From assembly GCA_003557825.1 (NCBI GenBank), contig PWNM01000252.1:1-12326 (forward strand): 12,326 bases of DNA. The letters run 5' to 3'. How positions within the stretch are numbered: position 1 is the stretch's first letter; every line of letters begins with the position of its first letter. Of this stretch, positions 6,002 through 12,326 are shown one piece after another. Source of the DNA: Candidatus Hydrogenedentota bacterium. GTDB lineage: Bacteria; Hydrogenedentota; Hydrogenedentia; Hydrogenedentales; SLHB01. The position numbers and the translations under genes are program-made. The notes beneath the pieces are model-generated. The model worked only from the letters and a program-made list of their open reading frames with translations, made no database searches and had not been told where the DNA came from.

Positions 6002-6949
6002 ATGTTCAAAAACAGCCACATCCTTGTTCCGACTGATTTCTCCCACTACGCCTTATATGCGCTCCGATATGGAATCGCTTTGGCCAGGGAATACTCGGCC
6101 AAGTTGCATATCCTTCACGTCATGGATCCGACTCTGTTTTCCACCGGTACGGGTCATGGATACTGGATCACCAAGACCGACCTGGAAAAGCTTGATAGCT
6201 CGATGACCAGTCAAGCGGAAAAACGTCTGGATCATCTGGTCGATCAGGCCCGACAAGCTGGCGTGGAAGCAGATTGTCACCTGGTCCGAGGGAAGCCCGA
6301 GTCGAAGATCATCGAGACTGCTGAGGAGCTAAAATGCGACCTGATCGCCATCGCGACCCATGGCCGTACCGGACTCGATCGATTGATCTTCGGAGGCGTA
6401 GCCGAGCGGGTCGTGCGATACGCCGATATGCCGGTGTTGAGCATCAAGCATCCCGAGCACGAATTCATCGATGAAGGTGATCTGGCCGTTCATGTAAAGC
6501 AGGTGCTGTTCCCAACGGATTTTTCGGAGTATGCGGAACGGGCATTACCCTATGCTGCATCACTGTGCCGAGAATTCAAAGCGAAATTGGTGTTGATGCA
6601 TGTGACTGAAATGCCCGTGGTATTTCCCGAATATACCCCGGAGAGCATGGCCACAATCGGCGAAGAGATGGCCGATCATGCCCAGGAAGGGCTGGAACGT
6701 ATTCGCACAGGTCTAGATGACATCGAGACCGAAATACTGGTCCGCACAGGCGTAGCCTATCGAGAGATCTGCCGCTTTGTGGAGGAGACCGAAACCGACC
6801 TGGTGGTGTTACCTACTCACGGTAAAACTGGACTGTCCCACTTGCTATTCGGCAGCGTTGCGGACAAGGTAGTACGGATGGCGCGATGTCCGGTGCTGAG
6901 TGTCCGACCAGAAGCACTCAAGTCGCAGAGCACTGAGCAAAACGGCTAG
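6002..6949 (+). CDS. Universal stress protein with two tandem UspA domains
   Basis: UspA proteins are cytoplasmic, often nucleotide-binding factors for survival under starvation or energy stress. The 315 residues hold two copies: domain 1 (about 1-149, starting SHILVPTDFSHYALYAL) and domain 2 (about 165-302, starting KQVLFPTDFSEYAERAL). In the ATP-type motif G-x2-G-x9-G-S/T, domain 1 has A118, G121, G131 and G132, and domain 2 has P271, G274, G284 and S285. The first Gly is thus missing in both, and domain 1 also lacks the Ser/Thr. Nucleotide binding is more likely in domain 2. ATG 6002 follows AGGAAGGAG by 11 nt; TTG 5993 is too close to that site. It has its own candidate promoter and seems monocistronic. 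Its substrate or partner cannot be read from sequence. Confidence 0.93.
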   Translation: MFKNSHILVPTDFSHYALYALRYGIALAREYSAKLHILHVMDPTLFSTGTGHGYWITKTDLEKLDSSMTSQAEKRLDHLVDQARQAGVEADCHLVRGKPESKIIETAEELKCDLIAIATHGRTGLDRLIFGGVAERVVRYADMPVLSIKHPEHEFIDEGDLAVHVKQVLFPTDFSEYAERALPYAASLCREFKAKLVLMHVTEMPVVFPEYTPESMATIGEEMADHAQEGLERIRTGLDDIETEILVRTGVAYREICRFVEETETDLVVLPTHGKTGLSHLLFGSVADKVVRMARCPVLSVRPEALKSQSTEQNG

Positions 6950-6966
6950 CAGGCCTTTCGAGCATG

Positions 6967-6975
6967 TGATATACT
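6967..6975 (+). promoter_or_regulatory. Candidate extended -10 promoter of the ybaB-fmt-rsmB operon
   Basis: TGATATACT is an exact extended -10 (TG-N-TATACT), with the hexamer at 6970-6975 matching five of six bases. No good -35 exists at 17 bp, which extended -10 promoters tolerate. Transcription would start near 6982, about 45 nt before the ybaB GTG. The gap holds no other promoter as good. Confidence 0.42.
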
Positions 6976-7027
6976 TAGGAGGCTTTTCCCCTGTTGATGG
7001 AAGATTTTGATACGAAATGGAGGTCCC

Positions 7028-7363
7028 GTGTTACCCAAAGGACTAGGAAATCTTGGTAATCTCCCGGGCATGATGAAACAAGCCATGGAGATGAAGGAAC
7101 GAATGGAACAGATGAAGGACCAGTTGGCCGACGAGACCGTCGAGGCCACAGCCGGAGGCGGCATGGTCTCCGTAGTGATGAACGGCAAGTTTGAGGTCGT
7201 TTCGTTATCGGTAGATCCGGAAATCATCGATCCCAACGACCCCGAAATGCTGGAGACCATGGTCCGAGCAGGCATGAACGAAGCCGTGCATCGGGTGCAG
7301 GAGTTGGTTCAATCCAAGATGAAAGAACTGACCGGTGGCATCGACATTCCAGGACTGACTTAG
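7028..7363 (+). CDS. ybaB: YbaB/EbfC nucleoid-associated protein
   Basis: A small DNA-binding protein that forms a dimeric tweezer and is thought to help organise the nucleoid. The 111 residues match the family: N-terminal GNLGNLPGMMKQAMEMKERM (7-26) starting a long helix, the central GGGMVSVVMNGKFEVVSLSV (43-62), DPEII (63-67), then the C-terminal helix AGMNEAVHRVQELVQSKMKE. GTG 7028 is preferred: GGAGGT lies 3 nt upstream, short but usable, and the protein then starts like its relatives. TTG 7007 is the alternative. The stop codon overlaps the fmt GTG by one base (TAGTG), so coupling is likely. In many genomes ybaB sits with dnaX and recR; here it leads an operon with fmt. Confidence 0.92.
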   Translation: MLPKGLGNLGNLPGMMKQAMEMKERMEQMKDQLADETVEATAGGGMVSVVMNGKFEVVSLSVDPEIIDPNDPEMLETMVRAGMNEAVHRVQELVQSKMKELTGGIDIPGLT

Positions 7364-8295
7364 TGCGGATCGTTTTCTTTGGGACTCCTGCATTGGCGGT
7401 TCCTCCATTGGCGGCGATTACCGAGCGCCATGAAGTATGTTCGGTGGTATGCCAACCCGATCGCCCGCAGGGTCGCGGCAGGAAGCCCGCGCCGCCACCG
7501 GTAAAGTCTTGGGCCGAAGAGCACGGAATACCCGTGCATCAACCGGCCAAACTCAACGATGGCGCTTTCGAGGAATGGCTCCGTGCCCAACAACCGGAAC
7601 TCTGCGCATTGGCTGCCTACGGACGGCTCCTCAAACAGCCCATTCTGGATGTCCCGCGTCACGGATTTCTCAACTTGCATCCGAGCCTGCTTCCCAAATA
7701 CCGGGGACCTTCACCCATCCAGGCAGCCATTCTCAATGGGGATGCCGTAACGGGCGTAACCATCATGCGCATTAGCCTCGAGATGGACGCGGGAGACATC
7801 CTGTTGCAGGAAGAGGCGCCCATCGCCGAAGACGATACGACCGCAACACTGACCGAAAGACTGGCTCATCAAGGAGCGGCGTTATTTGTCGAAGCCCTCG
7901 ACCTGATCGCCATGGGCAAGGCGCAGTTCCGCCCACAGCCTTCGGAAGGCGTGTCCCATTGCAGGATGCTGAGCAAGGCCGACGGCAACATCCGATGGGA
8001 AGAGCCTGCTGAGCACATTCATAACTTGGTGCGAGCGGCGATTCCGTGGCCGGTGGCGTATTCGGTGCTCAATGGAGTGACCCTCCGAATCCATAAAACA
8101 AAGGTAGTTGATACCCCTGCTCAAGGCTCGCCAGGGACCATAACTGCAATCGGCAAGGATGACATACACGTGGCCACGGGCGAGGGAACACTGGCCGTGC
8201 TGCATGTACAGCCACCGGGTAAACGGCCCATGACAGTAGGCGAATATCTCCGTGGTCGACAGGTTGCGGTGGGCGACCGGTTTCAGGGAGCCTAA
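7363..8295 (+). CDS. fmt: Methionyl-tRNA formyltransferase
   Basis: Transfers formyl from 10-formyltetrahydrofolate to Met-tRNA(fMet) for translation initiation, in the cytosol. 310 residues, close to the usual 310-320. The N-terminal formyltransferase domain (1-200) opens MRIVFFGTPALAVPPL and carries the catalytic trio N104, H106 and D142 in NLHPSLLPKYRGPSPIQ and MDAGDILLQ. The C-terminal tRNA-binding domain (about 205-305) starts near EGVSHCRMLSKADGNIRW. The start is GTG 7363 overlapping the ybaB stop, with a weak AGGA upstream. The peptide deformylase gene def, often just before fmt, is absent here. rsmB begins 3 nt after the stop. Confidence 0.97.
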   Translation: MRIVFFGTPALAVPPLAAITERHEVCSVVCQPDRPQGRGRKPAPPPVKSWAEEHGIPVHQPAKLNDGAFEEWLRAQQPELCALAAYGRLLKQPILDVPRHGFLNLHPSLLPKYRGPSPIQAAILNGDAVTGVTIMRISLEMDAGDILLQEEAPIAEDDTTATLTERLAHQGAALFVEALDLIAMGKAQFRPQPSEGVSHCRMLSKADGNIRWEEPAEHIHNLVRAAIPWPVAYSVLNGVTLRIHKTKVVDTPAQGSPGTITAIGKDDIHVATGEGTLAVLHVQPPGKRPMTVGEYLRGRQVAVGDRFQGA

Positions 8296-8298
8296 ACA

Positions 8299-9633
8299 GT
8301 GCCCACGGATATGGTCCGCGACACCGCCGTGGTGGTTTTGTTACGGGTCTTCGAAAAAGGCGAGTACATCGACACGGCGTTGGATCGCTCACTTCGGCGA
8401 CGAAACCTATCCGAACGAGGGCGACGCTTTCTAACCCATCTCGTATACGGCGTGGCGCGGCATTATTTGCTGTGCGATCACGTCTTAACCCCGTTGGTAA
8501 CCCGACCTCTGGAAAGCGTCCCACGGCCTATTCTCACCATTTTGCGCATGGGGATATTTCAGGCCCTCTTTTGCCATCAGGTCACATCGCCATCCATGGT
8601 ACATACATCGGTTGACCTGGCCAAACGCCATGGACACGCGGGAACGGCGAAGCTGGTCAATGCGGTGCTCCGACGCGCTCCTCGTTCGCTCGACGACGTG
8701 TCCTTGCCCAGTTCAACCGACGAGCCCGTCGCTTTTATCAGCACCCGTTATTCCATACCCCGATGGATGACGTCTATGTGGATCGATGAACTAGGGAAAG
8801 AGGCCGCCGAGGCCTTTTGTAAGGCGTCGGCGGAACCCGCCCCGGTGACATTGCGGGCAAACCAATTGCGGAGCTCAGCAGAACAGCTCATGGCAGGGCT
8901 TGCCAAAACGGGATATCGAGCCGAAAAACGGACCGCTATTCCGGAAGAAGCGACGGTACTCGAAGGAATACCGCCGGTCCGCTCCAAACTTTTCCAGGGG
9001 GGCCATTGTTTTGTACAGGACCCGGCATCGATGTTACCGCCCCATTTGCTGGAACCGCAACCGGGAGAAAAGGTATTGGACCTGTGCGCGGCTCCGGGGG
9101 GGAAAACCACCCACATGGCCGAGCTGACCGGCGGAGAGGCATGCATCGTGGCATTAGACCGTACGACACGAAAACTGGCGACAACGGCGGAGAATATCCG
9201 CCGACTCGATGCGCCGGGCATTCGGTTAATTCAAGGGGACGGCAAAATGGCCCCATTTCCCGAAGGTACATTCGACCGAGTTTTGGTTGACGCTCCGTGC
9301 AGTGGGCTCGGGACGTTACGGCGGCATCCGGAACTCAAGTGGCGGACCCGCCCCGAAGACATCAACCGGCTCGCTGTAGAGCAACAGGCGCTGTTGCGCG
9401 CTGCAATACGACTTTGTAAGAATACCGGGGTAATTGTGTACTCCGTTTGTACCGTTTCGCAGAGCGAAACAGAGGGCGTTCTTCACTCCATTCTGGACTC
9501 GGAGCCCGTTCGGCGTGAAGACGGCCCGGAGTGGCTTGATACGTGGAAAAACGGAATCGGAACCTATCAAACAAATCCCCATCACGATGGACTGGACGGG
9601 TTTTTCTTGACGCGATTGCGGAAACAATCCTAA
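8299..9633 (+). CDS. rsmB: 16S rRNA (cytosine-967-C5)-methyltransferase
   Basis: Methylates C967 (E. coli numbering) of 16S rRNA with S-adenosylmethionine. 444 residues in two parts: a NusB-like RNA-binding domain (about 5-135, with RFLTHLVYGVARHYLLCD and LVNAVLRR) and a Rossmann methyltransferase (about 180-442). Visible methyltransferase motifs: I, VLDLCAAPGGKT (259-270, D261); acidic residues D287 and D314 for the cofactor; IV, VDAPCSGLGTLRRHPELKW with C334, the release Cys; and the nucleophile C384 in VYSVCTVSQSE. The GTG start has GGGAG 8 nt upstream. It is 3 nt after fmt, a common partner; the fmt-rsmB pairing is widespread. The 3' end overlaps the PASTA gene. Confidence 0.96.
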   Translation: MPTDMVRDTAVVVLLRVFEKGEYIDTALDRSLRRRNLSERGRRFLTHLVYGVARHYLLCDHVLTPLVTRPLESVPRPILTILRMGIFQALFCHQVTSPSMVHTSVDLAKRHGHAGTAKLVNAVLRRAPRSLDDVSLPSSTDEPVAFISTRYSIPRWMTSMWIDELGKEAAEAFCKASAEPAPVTLRANQLRSSAEQLMAGLAKTGYRAEKRTAIPEEATVLEGIPPVRSKLFQGGHCFVQDPASMLPPHLLEPQPGEKVLDLCAAPGGKTTHMAELTGGEACIVALDRTTRKLATTAENIRRLDAPGIRLIQGDGKMAPFPEGTFDRVLVDAPCSGLGTLRRHPELKWRTRPEDINRLAVEQQALLRAAIRLCKNTGVIVYSVCTVSQSETEGVLHSILDSEPVRREDGPEWLDTWKNGIGTYQTNPHHDGLDGFFLTRLRKQS

Positions 9634-10691
9634 ACACGGCCGCGTTCGTTTTTCGATTTTGGTGGTGGTTGACGAAATGGACCGTAGCGACGGTCTTTTT
9701 CCTGGCCGTCATGGCGGTTGCAGGATATGCCGTTATCGCGCATACCGTCGATGGCGGCGATCATGTGGTCGTACCGAATATCGTCGACCAGTCGGTCGTC
9801 GCCGCCCATGCCATGCTCGTGCAACAGGGCCTCGAATTGGGCCCGCCGCGGGAAATCTATAATGTCGACAAGCCCAAGAATCATGTGGTAGCCCAACGAC
9901 CGGCAGCTGGACGGGTAGTACGCACCGGACGCAAAGTGCATCCCGTCATCAGCGTCGGACCGGACCTCGAACAGGCTCCAAACCTAATTGGCCGAAGGAT
10001 TGAAGACGTGCAAGAGGAGCTCGGTGGACAAGGGTTGTTTCAGGTCGGTTCCCTGGTTGCCCGTATGCCCCATTCGAGCGAGGCCAATCGAATCCTTGGT
10101 CAGGATCCCGCACCCGGTATGCGTATTCCCCGTGGAACCGATATCAGCGTATTGGTAAGCGCCGGTACCGGAGCACGTGGATTTCCGATGGCGGACCTCA
10201 TAGACATAGGCATCGAGGAGGCGCAACGGGAAGTGGAGCAACTGGGCTTGGTTCCCATACTCCTTCGAGTCGATCGGGCAGGAGCCCCCTTCGACATAGT
10301 GCTGGAACAGGATCCTCCAGCGGATGTGTTTGTTGAACCCGGCGATGAAGTCCGATTAATGGCTCGCACCACTGCGGACACAGCAGAAACCTGGCGTGAG
10401 ATTCGAGTAAGCTACACGGTACCGGAAAGCACCCGAGGCCCCCAGGAGGTCCGGATCGATGCTGCTCCTCGCGGAGGGATTCCATGGACCGTGTATCCCC
10501 GCCCGGAGGATTTGGACGAAATGGGACGCCCGCCACGCTTCCGAAGCGGAACCCGCATTACCGTACCGCTGCGATTCCGAGACGAAATGACCGTAACTAT
10601 ATATCTTGAGGGCGAACGTGTTCGTTCCTATCAGTATCGGGGAGACGACGATCCCATTATTAACAATTATGACCCAGAAGGAGACCGATAA
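9543..10691 (+). CDS. Membrane-anchored protein with three PASTA domains
   Basis: PASTA domains bind peptidoglycan fragments or beta-lactams and are usually the outer part of Ser/Thr kinases or of penicillin-binding proteins. This protein has neither a kinase nor a transpeptidase domain. It has an N-terminal cytoplasmic, Arg- and Trp-rich part, one membrane segment (about 47-67), PASTA1 (76-139, VVVPNIVDQS... ending HPVISVGP), PASTA2 (143-208), PASTA3 (213-277), then a beta-rich unidentified domain (283-365). The domains should lie in the periplasm. GTG 9543, with GGAG 11 nt upstream, gives 382 residues and a 91-nt overlap with rsmB. TTG 9669 would give 340 residues starting just before the membrane helix. 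No ATG start exists, so the N-terminus is unsure. A PASTA protein between rsmB and rpe occurs in other diderm bacteria. Confidence 0.85.
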   Translation: MEKRNRNLSNKSPSRWTGRVFLDAIAETILNTAAFVFRFWWWLTKWTVATVFFLAVMAVAGYAVIAHTVDGGDHVVVPNIVDQSVVAAHAMLVQQGLELGPPREIYNVDKPKNHVVAQRPAAGRVVRTGRKVHPVISVGPDLEQAPNLIGRRIEDVQEELGGQGLFQVGSLVARMPHSSEANRILGQDPAPGMRIPRGTDISVLVSAGTGARGFPMADLIDIGIEEAQREVEQLGLVPILLRVDRAGAPFDIVLEQDPPADVFVEPGDEVRLMARTTADTAETWREIRVSYTVPESTRGPQEVRIDAAPRGGIPWTVYPRPEDLDEMGRPPRFRSGTRITVPLRFRDEMTVTIYLEGERVRSYQYRGDDDPIINNYDPEGDR

Positions 10692-10692
10692 C

Positions 10693-11355
10693 GTGCCTGA
10701 GTTAAAAATCGCCCCATCCATCTTGGCCTCGGATTTTAGCCGATTGGGAGAGGAAATCGGCGCGGCTATTGCTGCAGGAGCGGATCTGATTCACGTCGAT
10801 GTCATGGACGGTCATTTTACGCCCAACATTACCATCGGGCCGCCGGTGGTCTCGGCGTTGCGACAACATAGCAGCGTGCCCATGGATGTACACCTGATGA
10901 TCACCAATCCGGAGGATTATGTCGAGGATTTTGCCAATGCCGGGGCGGACATCATCACCTTTCATGTGGAAGCGGCGATTCACCCCCATAGGCTCATCGA
11001 TCGCATCAAACAACTGGGATGCCGTGCAGGTATCGTCCTAAATCCCGGTACCTCCCATGACACCATTGAATACCTGGTGGACTATGTGGACATGGTGCTA
11101 TTGATGACGGTGAACCCGGGTTTTGGCGGACAAAAATTCATCCCGGAAATGATACGGAAAATCCAGAGCGTACGGGCCATGTTGGGTGATCGGGACCTCC
11201 AGGTTGATGGCGGTATCGATGCTGAGACGGCTCCTGCGGTGATCCAGGCCGGGGCCAACGTGCTGGTGGCGGGCTCGTATGTCTTTGGCAGTCCGTCCTA
11301 CCTGGATGCCATCGAGAGCTTGCGAGCGGAGCAGCCGGACCAAGCTACAACATGA
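10693..11355 (+). CDS. rpe: Ribulose-phosphate 3-epimerase
   Basis: Interconverts ribulose 5-phosphate and xylulose 5-phosphate in the pentose phosphate or Calvin pathway. 220 residues from GTG 10693, a normal length, forming a TIM barrel. Start: AAGGAG lies 9 nt before this GTG, and the family opening IAPSILASDFSRLG follows at once; the longer reading from 10606 would run inside the PASTA gene. Metal and catalytic residues are present: H34 and D36 in IHVDVMDGHFTPN, H67 in MDVHLMI, and D172 in VDGGI. The phosphate loop MTVNPGFGGQKF is intact (138-149). It starts one base after the PASTA stop and overlaps the next gene by ATGA, so it is inside a tight operon. No other Calvin or pentose phosphate gene is visible. 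Confidence 0.97.
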   Translation: MPELKIAPSILASDFSRLGEEIGAAIAAGADLIHVDVMDGHFTPNITIGPPVVSALRQHSSVPMDVHLMITNPEDYVEDFANAGADIITFHVEAAIHPHRLIDRIKQLGCRAGIVLNPGTSHDTIEYLVDYVDMVLLMTVNPGFGGQKFIPEMIRKIQSVRAMLGDRDLQVDGGIDAETAPAVIQAGANVLVAGSYVFGSPSYLDAIESLRAEQPDQATT

Positions 11356-12098
11356 CCTCCGATTCGGATAAAACACCCCTATCGGCCTCGACAGAAGGTA
11401 CGACTACGTCCCCGATACCCCAGCCGTCGGCGGTTCCCATGAGCTCCGCGGGCGTGATGGGATTCAAAAGATGGGTGATTAATCACGATGAAAGCTGGTT
11501 GTTCATAATATCCTATGTGGCGTTGTCGGTTATCTTGAGTGTCTGGATCAGCCTGTTCTGGCTAGGTGTTGTTATCGCCGTTCATTTTGGTTTTGAATGG
11601 ATTCGCCAGCGTCATGTACAGAAAGACGGGCAACCGGTTCTGCCGGAAGTGCTCTGGGAGGTCAAACTGGACATCGCGTTAATCCTGCTTGCCCTCGCGC
11701 TTGCGCTATACATGGAGGTTGTGCTCGGCGTACTGGGCCTGCGTTCGGCAGCTCGACTTGGTTCGGCCACACGGGCTGTATTGCGGACCAACGCGCGTTT
11801 CGCGGGTTGGCAGCGGGCCATACGTGGGATTCTGCTTTCCGTGGATGACGCGGGGCAGCTAGCCAAAGCGGCGGTAAACCGAAACCGACAACCCCGGGAA
11901 GACAACCCCGAACCTGAGGAAATCACCGTCGGAAGATGGGGTAGCTGGACAGGGCGCTGGAATAAAGTGGACTGGATCTCGGTGGCGCTGGGCGTATGCT
12001 GTATTGGGCTCATCGTGGCCGCTCCCTGGTTTACGCAACACGATTTTGCTTCGGCGGCTCAGACGCTACTCAGCGAGATGCATCCATTCCCCATGTAG
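11352..12098 (+). CDS. Multi-spanning membrane protein of unknown function
   Basis: 248 residues; I do not recognise the family. The N-terminus (1-40) is polar, rich in Ser, Thr and Pro and probably disordered. Hydrophobic stretches lie at about 48-80 (long enough for two helices), 106-130 and 207-227, suggesting three or four membrane passes. Between the last two is a basic stretch (131-160, RSAARLGSATRAVLRTNARF) that may lie in the cytoplasm, followed by a polar, charged linker (173-200). There is no lipobox or catalytic motif that I can identify. ATG overlaps the rpe stop (ATGA) without a strong ribosome site, which suggests translation by coupling. It is the last recognisable gene of the operon. 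Confidence 0.72.
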   Translation: MTSDSDKTPLSASTEGTTTSPIPQPSAVPMSSAGVMGFKRWVINHDESWLFIISYVALSVILSVWISLFWLGVVIAVHFGFEWIRQRHVQKDGQPVLPEVLWEVKLDIALILLALALALYMEVVLGVLGLRSAARLGSATRAVLRTNARFAGWQRAIRGILLSVDDAGQLAKAAVNRNRQPREDNPEPEEITVGRWGSWTGRWNKVDWISVALGVCCIGLIVAAPWFTQHDFASAAQTLLSEMHPFPM

Positions 12099-12326
12099 GA
12101 CGTCCCATATGAGGCAAGCATGCCGCATATCGGACAGCAGTATTGTCGGTCCCAGGCGGTCGCCCTTTCGCCGAAATCATACGTAAATCACTGGTAGAAA
12201 ACGAATAACGTCCAGATAGGGATAAGGAAGTACGGGCAGATCATGCGGCACAGATATTGCTTGGTTGAGAGAGGGGACTTATGCGTATTGGGCTGTCCGC
12301 AAATCAAACCGCCTTCTGATGCTCTA
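12099..12326. other. Downstream region with no gene recognised
   Basis: 228 nt after the membrane protein gene up to the window edge. I see a GGACGTCC palindrome right after the stop (12099-12106) and short GACA/TGTC and GGCG/CGCC pairings, but no clear terminator. Near the end AGGGGA precedes ATG 12281, which opens a 12-codon frame ending with TGA at 12317-12319. That stop overlaps another ATG (TGATG). This could be a leader peptide in front of a gene beyond the window, or chance. Confidence 0.4.

Noticed and set aside
10606..10692. Longer N-terminus for ribulose-phosphate epimerase
   Set aside because: It would lie inside the PASTA gene. GTG 10693 has a well-spaced AAGGAG and begins the family-conserved strand.
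12099..12106. GGACGTCC palindrome as operator
   Set aside because: An isolated 8-bp palindrome right after a stop codon with no promoter nearby; chance cannot be excluded.

Overview
The window reads as an ordinary chromosomal segment from a Gram-negative (diderm) bacterium of moderate GC content. KdsC and a lipoprotein with a classical lipobox point to an outer membrane and LPS. The order fmt, rsmB, PASTA protein, rpe recalls operons of Deltaproteobacteria-like and several uncultivated diderm lineages. I cannot fix the phylum from sequence alone. I see no phage, transposase, CRISPR array, rRNA or tRNA.

Minus strand, 2904 to 1: a fatty-acid and RNA-processing operon read acpP, fabF, rnc, then the N-terminus of hppA, a membrane pyrophosphatase cut by the window edge. 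fabF and rnc overlap by 8 bp. A strong imperfect hairpin lies between rnc and hppA, and weak hairpins lie between acpP and fabF. Divergent from acpP is a MagIII-type HhH-GPD DNA glycosylase on the plus strand.

Region 3853-4149 has no gene. It holds the least expected structure of the window: a perfect 11-bp inverted repeat closing a 122-nt segment, with a second 7-bp inverted repeat nested inside and a possible short hairpin inside that. Next, on the minus strand, come a kdsC-family HAD phosphatase and a 74-residue Met/Gln-rich lipoprotein. Divergent from kdsC is a divergent MqnA-family protein, followed by a tandem-domain universal stress protein with its own candidate promoter.

From about 6967 to 12098 a compact plus-strand operon runs ybaB (nucleoid-associated protein), fmt (initiator Met-tRNA formylation), rsmB (16S rRNA m5C methylation), a membrane-anchored triple-PASTA protein, rpe (pentose phosphate epimerase) and an unidentified multi-spanning membrane protein. 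Several junctions overlap (TAGTG, ATGA, and up to 91 nt), so translational coupling is likely. The theme is translation initiation and ribosome modification plus a cell-surface PASTA protein.

Most genes are recognisable housekeeping genes. I found no clear new multi-gene system. The best leads are the 3947-4068 inverted-repeat element, the 422-465 hairpin, and three divergent enzymes (MqnA-like, KdsC-like, MagIII-like) with altered family motifs.
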